From: Crossiella cryophila
GTDB taxonomy: Bacteria; Actinomycetota; Actinomycetes; Mycobacteriales; Pseudonocardiaceae
Assembly: GCF_014204915.1 (NCBI RefSeq)
Contig: NZ_JACHMH010000001.1
Coordinates: forward strand, 8,767,501 to 8,831,500
DNA: 64,000 nt
Reading direction: 5' to 3'
Position numbers and translations under genes: made by a program. The notes beneath the pieces were generated by a model, which worked only from the letters and a program-made list of their open reading frames with translations, did no database searches and was not told where the DNA came from. Shown piece after piece: positions 16,516-25,151 of this stretch. The stretch's first letter is position 1. Each line of letters starts with the position of its first letter.

Positions 16516-17547
16516 GTGAAAGCCCTGATCAAGGCCAAGGACGAGCCCGGCCTGTGGCTGGAGGACGTCCCGATGCCCGTCGTGGGCGCCGACGACGTGC
16601 TGGTGAAGGTGCTGCGCACCGGCATCTGCGGCACCGACCTGCACATCCAGGACTGGGACGACTGGGCCCGGCGCAACGTGCCGGTGCCCCTGGTCACCGG
16701 GCACGAGTTCGTCGGCGAGGTGGTCGAGATCGGGTCGGCCGTGCGCGAGGTCGCGGTTGGCGACCTGGTCAGCGGCGAGGGCCACCTGGTCTGCGGCAAG
16801 TGCCGCAACTGCCTGGCCGGGCGGCGGCACCTGTGCGCCCGCACCAAGGGCCTTGGCGTGCACCACAACGGGGCCTTCGCCGAGTACGTCGCGCTGCCCG
16901 CGACCAACGCCTGGGTGCACCGCAACCCGGTGGACCTGGACGTGGCCGCGATCTTCGACCCGTTCGGCAACGCCGTGCACACCGCGCTGAGCTTCCCGAT
17001 CATGAACGAGGACGTGCTGATCACCGGCGCGGGCCCGATCGGCGTGATGGCCGCGGCGGTGGCCAAGCACGCGGGCGCCCGGCACGTGGTGATCACCGAC
17101 GTCAGCCCGTACCGGCTGGAGCTGGCCGAGAAGGTCGGCGTGTCGCTGGCTCTGGACGTCAGCAAGCACACCATCGCCGACGCCCAGCGGCAGCTCGGCC
17201 TGCGCGAGGGCTTCGACGTCGGGATGGAGATGTCCGGGCAGCCTGCCGCGTTGCGCGAGATGATCGCGAACATGACGCACGGCGGCCGGATCGCCATGCT
17301 CGGCCTGCCCAGCAAGGAGATCCCGGTGGACTTCTCCACCGTGGTGCTCAACATGCTCACCATCAAGGGCATCTACGGCCGGGAGATGTTCGAGACCTGG
17401 TACTCGATGTCGGTGCTGCTGGAAGGCGGCCTCGACCTCAGCCCGGTGATCACCCACCGGTTCGGCCACGAGGACTTCGAGGAGGCCTTCGGCACCGCTC
17501 GTGAGGGGCGTTGCGGCAAGGTCATCCTCGACTGGACCACGAACTGA
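16516..17547 (+). CDS. tdh: L-threonine 3-dehydrogenase
   Basis: The 343-residue zinc alcohol-dehydrogenase family protein oxidises L-threonine to 2-amino-3-ketobutyrate with NAD+. Cys38 (GICGTDLH) and His63-Glu64 (GHEFVG) provide the catalytic zinc site. The structural zinc loop is the four-Cys cluster in [15 protein letters not shown], and a Rossmann motif GAGPIG lies near residue 172. The length and the phrase [16 protein letters not shown] match bacterial Tdh closely. The start is GTG 16516. The next gene encodes the partner enzyme Kbl 32 bases downstream, forming the classical two-step threonine-to-glycine pathway. Confidence 0.93.
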   Translation: MKALIKAKDEPGLWLEDVPMPVVGADDVLVKVLRTGICGTDLHIQDWDDWARRNVPVPLVTGHEFVGEVVEIGSAVREVAVGDLVSGEGHLVCGKCRNCLAGRRHLCARTKGLGVHHNGAFAEYVALPATNAWVHRNPVDLDVAAIFDPFGNAVHTALSFPIMNEDVLITGAGPIGVMAAAVAKHAGARHVVITDVSPYRLELAEKVGVSLALDVSKHTIADAQRQLGLREGFDVGMEMSGQPAALREMIANMTHGGRIAMLGLPSKEIPVDFSTVVLNMLTIKGIYGREMFETWYSMSVLLEGGLDLSPVITHRFGHEDFEEAFGTAREGRCGKVILDWTTN

Positions 17548-17579
17548 GTCTCGCCCCCACTCGCACCGAAAGGGACCTG

Positions 17580-18764
<1,185 letters not shown>

Positions 18765-18780
18765 TCCCCAGTTCCCACTC

Positions 18781-18825
18781 CCCCCGCGTGTTGGCCGGTG
18801 TACGACAACGGCCAACACGCGGGGG
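18781..18825 (+). terminator. Hairpin terminator built from the repeat unit
   Basis: A perfect 17-base-pair stem (18781-18797 with 18809-18825) closes an 11-base loop and is followed by TTTGTGTTT, a rho-independent terminator for kbl. The stem contains one forward and one inverted copy of the TGTTGGCCG repeat core seen in the larger arrays. It also lies just beyond the stop of the convergent XRE gene, so it may work in both directions, although the left side has no T tract. Confidence 0.8.
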
Positions 18826-18849
18826 TTTGTGTTTGCGGGGTTGGTTTTC

Positions 18850-19407
18850 TCAGTGGCGGCGGGCGAGGGCTACCAGGTAGCGGCAGGGTTTGTTGGTCGG
18901 GTTGAGGTAGGCGCAAGGCTGGGGTGGGCCGAGCTGGAGGCAGTCACCCTTGGCCAGTTCGTGCACGACCCCGCCCTCGCGGAAGTCCAGACGGCCGTCC
19001 AGGACCCAGATCTGGTGGTGCACCAGGGTGTAGGTGTCGGCGGGGTACTCGACGATCGCGTTGCCGGGCAGTTCGACCTCGACGAGTTCCAGGGGTCCCC
19101 CGGCGGAGGGCGAGACCGCGCGACGGCGGTAGCCGGTTTCCGGGTCTGTCCACTGTGGCTGGTCGGCGGCCCGGACCAGGCGGCGTTCGCCCTCGGCACG
19201 GGCGATGAGTTCGGACAACGTCATGCCGAGCGCCGCGGCCAGGCGGCCGAGTAGCACCGCGGTGGGCTGTGCCTCGCCGCGTTCGATCTTGCTGATCATC
19301 GCCCGGGAGACGCCGGACCGCTGGGCCAGGACGTTGATGGTGATATCCCTGGCGGTGCGGGCGTCGTGGACCGTGGTGGCGAGGGACACGGAGAGCGGGT
19401 CGGACAT
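18850..19407 (-). CDS. XRE family regulator with cupin domain
   Basis: The 185-residue protein combines an N-terminal Xre/Cro helix-turn-helix (about 8-65; DITINVLAQRSGVSRAMISK, then IERGEAQPTAVLLGRLAAAL) with a C-terminal cupin fold (about 105-183; HHQIWVLDGRLDF, ELAKGDCLQLGPPQPCAYLN). This architecture is common in regulators that sense small molecules and control an adjacent metabolic or detoxification gene. The start at ATG 19407 lies about seven bases downstream of a TATAGT -10 box on this strand, so the mRNA looks leaderless. It is divergent from a GNAT acetyltransferase gene and most likely controls both itself and that gene. Confidence 0.86.
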   Translation of the reverse strand: MSDPLSVSLATTVHDARTARDITINVLAQRSGVSRAMISKIERGEAQPTAVLLGRLAAALGMTLSELIARAEGERRLVRAADQPQWTDPETGYRRRAVSPSAGGPLELVEVELPGNAIVEYPADTYTLVHHQIWVLDGRLDFREGGVVHELAKGDCLQLGPPQPCAYLNPTNKPCRYLVALARRH

Positions 19408-19446
19408 GCTGTCCACTATAGAGGCATATTTGGCTACTATAGTTTC
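19408..19446. promoter_or_regulatory. Compact divergent promoter with ACTATAG repeats
   Basis: Only 39 bases separate the two divergent start codons. They contain two ACTATAG elements; the right one extends to ACTATAGT, a perfect 8-base palindrome. Each serves as, or overlaps, a -10 hexamer (TATAGT for the regulator, TACTAT for the acetyltransferase) placed 6-7 bases from the respective ATG. Both mRNAs are probably leaderless, and a bound regulator could block both promoters at once. Confidence 0.5.
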
Positions 19447-19968
19447 ATGGACGGAGTGCGCGACGCGGTAGCAGAGGACGCGGAGGCGTGCGCGGCGATC
19501 TACGCCCCGTACGTCACCGACACCACGATCACCTTCGAGACGGTGGCGCCCGGGGTGGCGGAGATGGGCACGCGGATCGCGGAGGCGCAGCGGGAGCACG
19601 CGTGGGTGGTGTTGGAGGAGGACGGCCGGGTGGTGGGTTACGCCTATGGGGGGCCGTTCAAGGCTCGGGCTGCTTATCGGTGGGCTTGCGAGGTCAGTGT
19701 TTATCTGGAGTTGGGGCGTCGGCGGGGTGGGGGCGGGCGGGCGTTGTACGGGGGGTTGTTCGAGCGGTTGGGGCGGCGGGGGTATCGGACTGTGGCGGCG
19801 GGGATGACGTTGCCCAATGCGGCCAGTGAGGGGTTGCATCGGGCGTTGGGGTTTGAGGTGGTGGGGACTTATCGGCGGATCGGGTGGAAGGCCGGGGGGT
19901 GGCATGACGTTCGGTGGGCGCAGTTGATGCTGTCGGAGGAGGACGGGGCCCCAGCGGAACCCCGCTGA
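19447..19968 (+). CDS. GNAT family N-acetyltransferase (Pat/YncA-like)
   Basis: The 173-residue protein resembles phosphinothricin/methionine-sulfoximine acetyltransferases. The N-terminal AEDAEACAAIYAPYVTDTTI, then TFETVAP, GYAYGGPFKARAAYRWACEV and the acetyl-CoA loop RRRGGGGRALY (about 98-108) all fit that subfamily, as does the C-terminal LGFEVVGTYRRIGWKAGGW. Such enzymes acetylate the amino group of toxic glutamate analogues or related amino acids; the true substrate cannot be read from sequence. ATG 19447 is chosen because it follows the compact promoter, although the frame is open further back. The 3' half is unusually rich in GGG and TTG codons compared with neighbouring genes. Confidence 0.87.
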   Translation: MDGVRDAVAEDAEACAAIYAPYVTDTTITFETVAPGVAEMGTRIAEAQREHAWVVLEEDGRVVGYAYGGPFKARAAYRWACEVSVYLELGRRRGGGGRALYGGLFERLGRRGYRTVAAGMTLPNAASEGLHRALGFEVVGTYRRIGWKAGGWHDVRWAQLMLSEEDGAPAEPR

Positions 19969-20006
19969 CCGACTCGCCAGCGGGGAGGGCTTGCACCCCT
20001 CGCCGG

Positions 20007-20260
20007 CGTGTTGGCCGTTGCGGGACGGGTCGTTGGCCGTTCTTGTACGGCGGGTGGGCCTGCCCCCGATCCGCCGCCTGCCCATAACGGCCAACACGGC
20101 GTACGACAACGGCCAACACTCCGGGAGGGGCGCGAGGGTTTCAACCCTCCGCGCGTGTTGGCCGTTCTTGTACGCCGTGTTGGCCGTTGTCGTACGGAGT
20201 GTTGGCCGTTGTCGTACGGAGTGTTGGCCGTTGTTGTACGGGTCGTTGGCCGTTGTGGGG
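20007..20260. repeat. Intergenic repeat array (copy C)
   Basis: This block carries about nine units of the TGTTGGCCGTT repeat. Seven run forward, from about 20007, 20032, 20154, 20177, 20199, 20221 and 20246. Two run inverted, near 20088 and 20108. The central forward run has a regular spacing of 22 bases with TTGTCGTACGGA between cores. Open frames through the array encode only repeat-derived Arg/Thr/Gln-rich strings and are not genes. Confidence 0.82.
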
Positions 20261-20298
20261 CGGGGCGGGGGTTGGGGGTGGGGGTGAAAACCCCACGA

Positions 20299-20465
20299 CG
20301 AGGGTTCTCGCGTGTTCTCCGTACGGCCTGGAGCTTGCTGACCGCGCCCCGAGGAGTGGCCCCTGCAACACAATCCGCCGCCCGGCTAACCCAACGTGAC
20401 TGGGGCCGCTCCTCGGGGTGTGGTTGGCTTGCGGAAGGCCGTGCGGAGAACACGCGAGCCCTCGG
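20299..20465. repeat. Long imperfect palindrome 1
   Basis: The arms 20299-20363 and 20402-20465 are complementary over roughly three quarters of their length. Conserved blocks are CTCGCGTGTTCTCCG and CCCCGAGGAG, with a loop of about 38 bases. The similarity extends weakly outward into G-rich flanks (to about 20256 and 20508). No coding potential was recognised. It may be a structured RNA, a remnant of a palindromic element, or a terminator. Between this palindrome and the next (20466-20720) I see no gene. Confidence 0.65.
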
Positions 20466-20720
20466 AGCCACGCTGGGTCTTGAGTCGGCAACCCAAACCC
20501 CGCCCCGCAACCTGCTTGCCCGGCTCTTGACTTGTCCCACCCCCTCCGGTGGTCTGCCCGGCCGGCGAGGCCATCTTTTCCGCTCTTGATCTTTGCGCTG
20601 TTGGCCTCTGTTGCTGAGGTACCCGAACGACAGTCAAGATCAAGATCGTCCTCGCCGGACGGGCAGAAATCAAAGGATGGGGGGGAAAGTCAAAGACAAG
20701 GGCAAAGAGCAGTGCTCGTA

Positions 20721-20869
20721 CGGTTCCCCCATCCCCGTCAGCCTTCCGATACCAAACCACATCCCGGGCACGCAGACCGTGCGGTTGGGTGGCTAGGGCC
20801 AAGCAGGTTGCGGTCTGCGCACCCGGGATGTGGTGTGTCCTCTCCAGGCTGACGGGGATGGGGGAACCG
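20721..20869. repeat. Long imperfect palindrome 2
   Basis: The left arm (20721-20779) and right arm (20811-20869) pair through a perfect 22-base block (CGGTTCCCCCATCCCCGTCA plus GC), a CCACATCCCGGG block and an inner CGCAGACCG block. The loop is about 31 bases. The sequence differs from palindrome 1, but the two are nested between forward and inverted arrays of the 20-base repeat. Nothing indicates a protein here. Confidence 0.7.
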
Positions 20870-20937
20870 CTCGGGGAGTGTTTGAAAAGCCACCCCGGCC
20901 GCCTGTCCGGGCTTCGCCCGCACGCAATCGCCCAAGG

Positions 20938-21002
20938 CGTACAAGAACGGCCAACACGGTGTCCCACAACGGCCAACACTCCGTACAAGAACGGCCAACA
21001 CT
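20938..21002. repeat. Intergenic repeat array (copy D)
   Basis: Three inverted units (core AACGGCCAACAC, with GTACAAG between them) lie immediately before the stop of the convergent kinase-like gene. They are opposite in orientation to the main run at 20154-20260, so arrays C and D bracket the two long palindromes as a large inverted pair. Confidence 0.8.
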
Positions 21003-21007
21003 CGGGT

Positions 21008-21643
21008 TTAGGGGTCTACCAGGGCTGGGTGGGCGGGGTTGTCTAGGCGGATGACTATGTCTGCCAGGGATTCTGGGTCTACTTCTTCGGTGTAGCGCTT
21101 GAAGGCTGGGAGGGTCCAGTGGGCGGGGGCGGGGGTTTGGCGGGCCAGGGCGGGTTCGGAGAGTCTCAGGTGGATGGTGAGGTCCAGGGGGAGGGCTTGG
21201 CCTAGGAGGAGGGGGCCGTCCAGGAGGAGGATTCCGTTGGGGGGTAGGGGGATTCTTTGGGCTCGGGTGGCTCGGTCGGTTTTTGGGTTCCACAGGGTGG
21301 GGAGGACTTGGCCGGTGCCGTTGGGGGACAGGGGGTCCAGGACTTCTCGGCGGAGGGCGTTGGTGTCGAGCCAGTTGAGGTAGAAGGAGTCTGGGTCTTG
21401 GTGGCCTTGTTCCAGGCGGAGGGAGGCCGGGCGGAGGAAGTCGGCTGTGCTCACTCGTTGGACCGGGTGGCCGTGCACTCGCAGGGGTTCGACGAGGGCG
21501 TCGGCCAGGTGGGCGGGGTTGGCGGCGTCGGGGCCGTCGATGGCGACCCGGGTCCAGGGGTGGGCGGGGTGGGTGGTGATGCGGGCTGCCAGTTCGGTCA
21601 CCAGGGCGTTGAAGGAGACGGGTCGCACGCGCACGGGGTCCAT
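21008..21643 (-). CDS. Uridine-kinase-like P-loop protein with degenerate Walker A
   Basis: The 211-residue protein resembles actinobacterial uridine-kinase-like proteins. It has a RVAIDGPDAA segment near residue 33, VSTADFLRPASLRLEQG, DSFYLNWLDTNALRREVLDP and GILLLDGPLLLG. However, where the family has the P-loop GKT after GPDAA, this protein reads NPAH, so the Lys and Thr that bind the ATP phosphates are missing. It may be a catalytically dead relative or bind its ligand differently. It is a single gene converging with the repeat-rich region. Its codon use (CCC, CCA, CTA) departs from that of most genes in the window. Confidence 0.7.
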   Translation of the reverse strand: MDPVRVRPVSFNALVTELAARITTHPAHPWTRVAIDGPDAANPAHLADALVEPLRVHGHPVQRVSTADFLRPASLRLEQGHQDPDSFYLNWLDTNALRREVLDPLSPNGTGQVLPTLWNPKTDRATRAQRIPLPPNGILLLDGPLLLGQALPLDLTIHLRLSEPALARQTPAPAHWTLPAFKRYTEEVDPESLADIVIRLDNPAHPALVDP

Positions 21644-22140
21644 CCTGCCAACCCCGGGCGAGGGGGGTGACCTACTGCACTTCCGGGTTCCGGAACAACG
21701 GGAGGTAGTAGACCGTTGAACGAATCGACTGACGCGTGTGTGATCCGGCGACGACCTACCCGAGAGTCGCTGTCCCGGCCGGGTGGCACGCGGTGAACCC
21801 CCCAGACCACCGCCTCCGCCTACCCGGCACAGATCCCCGCGTCAGTCCACAGCCGTCGGTCGGTAACACCCCCCTCGCCGGCCGACGGCCCTCTTCGTCA
21901 AGTTTTGGGGAACAAACCAGAAGTGCGATAAGTTGTAGGTAGCGGTCGGCGTGTTACGTGTCCCCCGGGCTCACTTTCCGCCTTCATGGAATACCGTTCG
22001 GCTGGAGCCATGTCGTGCCTTTCGCCGAGAGGCGACCTAGCGCGTCGACCGCCCCTACTTCCCCGGCCCCGCCGGGATGCTCCCCGCAGCCACCCGGATG
22101 CGCGCAGCCTTGCCCGCCCCGGCTGGGGCAGGGTGAATCC
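21644..22140. promoter_or_regulatory. Divergent intergenic region
   Basis: About 500 bases lie between the divergent kinase-like gene and the ligase gene. An imperfect palindrome around TTCCGG-GTTCCGGAA lies near 21680-21700, flanked by CTACT and AGTAG, and could be an operator. The open frames present here lack protein-like features and were rejected. I see no RNA gene. Confidence 0.35.
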
Positions 22141-23256
22141 ATGAGCGAGTGGACCTTCGGGGTCGAAGAAGAGTTCATCCTCGTCGACGCGGACACCGGC
22201 AGGCTGGCGGCCCAGGCCGCCGCGGTCCGGCACGGCGCCGACGCCAGCGGCTCGGACGACGAACTCCAGGAGGAACTGACCCGCTACCAGGTGGAGATCG
22301 CCTCGCCGGTCTGCACCACCGCGGAACAGCTCGGCGAGAACCTCACCCGGCTGCGTGGCCGGCTGGCCGCCAGCGCCCGCGAGCGGAACCTGCATCTGCT
22401 GGCCACCGGGACCGCGGTGCTCGCCGAGCCCTGGCCACCGCCACTGGCAGGCAAGGACCGCTACCAGGTCATCGCCGACCGGTTCGGCGGGCTGATCGAC
22501 ACCCTCTGCGGCTGCCACGTGCACGTGGCCATCCCGGACGCCGAGTTCGGCATCAAGCTCAGCAACCACCTGCGGCCCTGGCTGCCGCTGCTGCTCGCGC
22601 TCAGCGCCAACTCCCCGTTCTCCCGCGGCCAGGACAGCGGGCACGCCAGCTGGCGGCACGTCACCTGGGCCCGCTGGCCCTCGGCAGGGCCGCCGCCCTT
22701 CTTCGAGTCCCCCGCGCACTACGAGGCGAGCGTGAGCGCTCTCCTGCACGTGGGCGCGGCGCTGGACCGCAAGATGGTCTACTGGGACATCCGGCTCTCC
22801 GAGGCCCAGCCGACCCTGGAGTTCCGGGTCTGCGACGTGGCCGCCACCGTCGAGGAGGCCGTGCTGCTGGGCGTGCTGGTCAGGGCACTCGCCCAGGCCG
22901 CCAGCCACGACCTGGACACCGGGGTCCCGGCCAAGCCCATCCCGCACGAGGTGCTGCGCGCCGCCCTCTGGCGGGCCGCCAGGGACGGCCTGGGCGGCTA
23001 CTGCCCCGATCCGGAGTCAGGGGCGCTGCTGCCGGTCAGCGTCGTGCTGCGGCGCGCTCGGCAGCGTCTGCGGCCGTTCCTGCTCGACAACGGGGAGCTG
23101 GAACTGGTCGAGGAGCTGACCGAACACCTGTTCACCGTGGGTGGCGGCGCGCACCGGCAACGGCAGGCGATGGCCCGCCGCGGCGAGCCGATGGACGTGG
23201 TCGACCTGCTCGCCCGGCAGACCACGGTTTCGTCATTACTGGACTCCCCCAGCTAG
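22141..23256 (+). CDS. YbdK-type carboxylate-amine ligase (glutamate-cysteine ligase 2 family)
   Basis: The 371-residue protein belongs to the GCS2 family: MSEWTFGVEEEFILVDADTG at the start, EIASPVCTT, CGCHVHVAIPD with the conserved His pair, and PTLEFRVCDVAATVEEA. Family members ligate glutamate to an amine with ATP, classically as weak glutamate-cysteine ligases. In actinomycetes most have no assigned substrate. The ATG at 22141 follows a GGGGCAGGG ribosome site; the frame is open upstream but without similarity. The erm gene starts only nine bases after its stop, so the two are probably co-transcribed, which is an unusual pairing. Confidence 0.86.
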   Translation: MSEWTFGVEEEFILVDADTGRLAAQAAAVRHGADASGSDDELQEELTRYQVEIASPVCTTAEQLGENLTRLRGRLAASARERNLHLLATGTAVLAEPWPPPLAGKDRYQVIADRFGGLIDTLCGCHVHVAIPDAEFGIKLSNHLRPWLPLLLALSANSPFSRGQDSGHASWRHVTWARWPSAGPPPFFESPAHYEASVSALLHVGAALDRKMVYWDIRLSEAQPTLEFRVCDVAATVEEAVLLGVLVRALAQAASHDLDTGVPAKPIPHEVLRAALWRAARDGLGGYCPDPESGALLPVSVVLRRARQRLRPFLLDNGELELVEELTEHLFTVGGGAHRQRQAMARRGEPMDVVDLLARQTTVSSLLDSPS

Positions 23257-23265
23257 CGTAGGAGG

Positions 23266-24336
23266 GTGCAGCCAGGTCGTCCTCCCCGAAACCACCAGCC
23301 CAACCACTCCAGCGTCCACCTGCTCTGGTCCCAGAAGGTGATCTCCGAGCTGGTGGTCAACGCCGAGCTGGGCCCGGACGACCTGGTCATGGACCTGGGC
23401 GCGGGCACCGGCTCGATCACCGCCGAACTGGTGCGCACCCGCGCCAGGGTGCTGGCCGTCGAGCGCGACGAGGAGTTCGTCGGCGACCTGGAACGGCGCT
23501 ACGGCGAGCACGAGAACCTGCGGGTGGTGCACGACGACCTGCTCTCGGTGCCGCTGCCGCACCGGGAGTTCGCGGTGGTGTCCAACATCCCGTTCTCCAT
23601 CACCACCGCGCTGCTGCGCCGCCTGCTCAACACCCCGAACGGCTCACTCACCCAGGCCGACCTGCTGGTCGAGTGGGGCATGGCCAAGCGGCTCACCGCT
23701 GCCTGGCCGCGGGACCTGGAGGCCGCCTGGTGGGCGGCCCGGTTCGAGATCTCGATCAAGCACCGGGTGCCGGCCACCGCGTTCCGCCCCGCGCCCAAGA
23801 TCGACGCCGCGCACCTGGTGTTCAAGCGCAAGACCGGCCAGAGCAAGCACCTCCAGGGGGTGATCTGGGCCCTGCTGAGCACCGCCTACGGCGGCCCGAA
23901 CGTGCCCGCGCGCACCGCGCTGACCTCGTTCATCACCCGGGGCCGGGCGCACCGGATGCTGCACGAGATCGGCATCGAGTCCCAGGCCCCGGTGGGCACC
24001 ATCAAGCTGAGCCAGTGGCTGGGCATCGCCACCGAGCTGGCCGCGGACAAGTCGCTGTCCTGGCCGCCGCTGCCGAAGAACCTGCGCACCGACGGCTCCC
24101 GCCGGGAGGAAGCACCCAACCGCGGGCTGCGCGCGCCGCAGGGCAAGGCGGCCCAGGGCCGGGCGAACCACCAGGGCAACACCACCGGTCGTGGCCAGGG
24201 CAACACCGGCCAGGGCAAGGCGGCCTACGGCAAGGGCAAGGGCGGGCAGGGCAACCCCGGCCAGGACCGGTCTAACCAGGGCCGGTCAGCGCAGGGGCGG
24301 CCGAGCGGTAAACCCCGACGCGCACCTGGGCGTTGA
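23266..24336 (+). CDS. erm: Erm family 23S rRNA adenine-N6 dimethyltransferase
   Basis: The 356-residue enzyme should methylate A2058 of 23S rRNA, giving macrolide-lincosamide-streptogramin B resistance. It has the SAM-binding MDLGAGTGSITAEL (about 42-55), the catalytic NIPF motif (107-110), and the family-typical SIKHRVPATAFRPAPKIDAA. The start is GTG 23266. Residues from about 285 onward form a disordered tail rich in Gly, Gln, Arg and Lys with repeated QGN/QGK units, as in several actinomycete producer-type Erm proteins. No leader-peptide attenuator is visible upstream. Its 3' end overlaps the convergent rRNA methyltransferase gene by 65 bases. The class call is firm; the exact Erm type is not assigned. 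Confidence 0.92.
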   Translation: MQPGRPPRNHQPNHSSVHLLWSQKVISELVVNAELGPDDLVMDLGAGTGSITAELVRTRARVLAVERDEEFVGDLERRYGEHENLRVVHDDLLSVPLPHREFAVVSNIPFSITTALLRRLLNTPNGSLTQADLLVEWGMAKRLTAAWPRDLEAAWWAARFEISIKHRVPATAFRPAPKIDAAHLVFKRKTGQSKHLQGVIWALLSTAYGGPNVPARTALTSFITRGRAHRMLHEIGIESQAPVGTIKLSQWLGIATELAADKSLSWPPLPKNLRTDGSRREEAPNRGLRAPQGKAAQGRANHQGNTTGRGQGNTGQGKAAYGKGKGGQGNPGQDRSNQGRSAQGRPSGKPRRAPGR

Positions 24337-25126
24337 CCGCGTAGGGCTCCGGCAGCGTGGCGATCCGGCCGGCGAGTTCGGCCGGATCGGTGTGCCAGGC
24401 GTTGGGGCCCATGCCGACCACGGTGGCCACCTCGGCCCGGGACAGGCCCAGCCGGAACCGCCGCCGGATCTCACCCACCTGGGTGAAGTACGTGCCGAGT
24501 TGCTCGTCCACCCGGCGCCCCTTGTCCGCGTCCACCCGCAGCAGCCCCAGCTCGTCGACCAGCGCGCCCAGGTGGCCGGTCTCCGGGGTGACCACGACCA
24601 GGCGGCCGCCGGGGGCCAGGATCCGGGCCATCTCCGGGCCGTTGCGCGGGGCGAAGACGTTGAGCAGCACCGCGGCCACCCCGTCGCGCACCGGCAGCCC
24701 GCGCCAGGCGTCGCACACCACCGCACCCGCTCTCGGGTGCACCCGCGCGGCCCGGCGCAGCGCGAACTTGGACAGGTCCAGGGCCAGTCCGACCGCGGCC
24801 GGTGACCGGTCCAGGACCTGGGCCAGGTAGTGCCCGGTGCCCGCGCCGAGATCCACCACCGGCCCGGTGACCGGCCCGCCCAGTGCCTCGGCGATGGCCT
24901 CCCCGATCGGCCGGTAGTGGCCGGCGCCGAGGAAGTCCGCGCGGGCGGCGACCATGGCCGCGGTGTCCCCGGTGCCCGCGCCCGCGTCCCCGGCGAGCAG
25001 GCTGAGGTAGCCCTGCTTTGCCAGGTCGAAGGTGTGTCCGGTGGCGCAGCGCGCGCTGGGCCCGGCCAGGTCCAGGCCGAGGCCGCAGTGCGGGCAGGCC
25101 AGCAGTCCGAGCACGTCAGCGAGCAC
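24272..25126 (-). CDS. RlmA(II)/TlrB-like 23S rRNA guanine-N1 methyltransferase
   Basis: The protein (about 284 residues) begins with a zinc-binding region (CPHCG and a following CATGHTFD), then QGYLSLL. The SAM-binding motif VVDLGAGTGHYLAQVL and LLNVFAPRNGPEMARIL follow, which is the RlmA layout. Gram-positive RlmA(II) enzymes such as TlrB methylate G748 in the peptide tunnel and confer tylosin-type resistance, strongest together with A2058 methylation. Beside an erm gene this is the likely role. Starts are uncertain: GTG 25126 is chosen, with TTG 25141 and GTG 25114 as alternatives, none with a clear ribosome site. The 3' end overlaps erm tail to tail. Confidence 0.87.
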   Translation of the reverse strand: MLADVLGLLACPHCGLGLDLAGPSARCATGHTFDLAKQGYLSLLAGDAGAGTGDTAAMVAARADFLGAGHYRPIGEAIAEALGGPVTGPVVDLGAGTGHYLAQVLDRSPAAVGLALDLSKFALRRAARVHPRAGAVVCDAWRGLPVRDGVAAVLLNVFAPRNGPEMARILAPGGRLVVVTPETGHLGALVDELGLLRVDADKGRRVDEQLGTYFTQVGEIRRRFRLGLSRAEVATVVGMGPNAWHTDPAELAGRIATLPEPYAVNAQVRVGVYRSAAPALTGPG

Positions 25127-25151
25127 GGCCAAGCCTAACAACGGCGGCGGC

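Noticed and set aside
20007-20260. CRISPR array
   Set aside because: Spacing between repeat cores is only about 10 bases, units occur in both orientations, and no cas gene is present.
19991-20589. Open frames across the repeat arrays
   Set aside because: They encode only repeat-derived strings (for example NGQH, RQRPT, VLAVVVR) in every frame and on both strands.
20721-20869. Insertion-sequence ends
   Set aside because: The arms are inverted repeats, but no transposase frame lies between them and no target duplication is visible.
22141-25126. Macrolide biosynthetic cluster around erm
   Set aside because: No polyketide synthase or sugar genes occur in the window; only resistance-type methyltransferases are seen.
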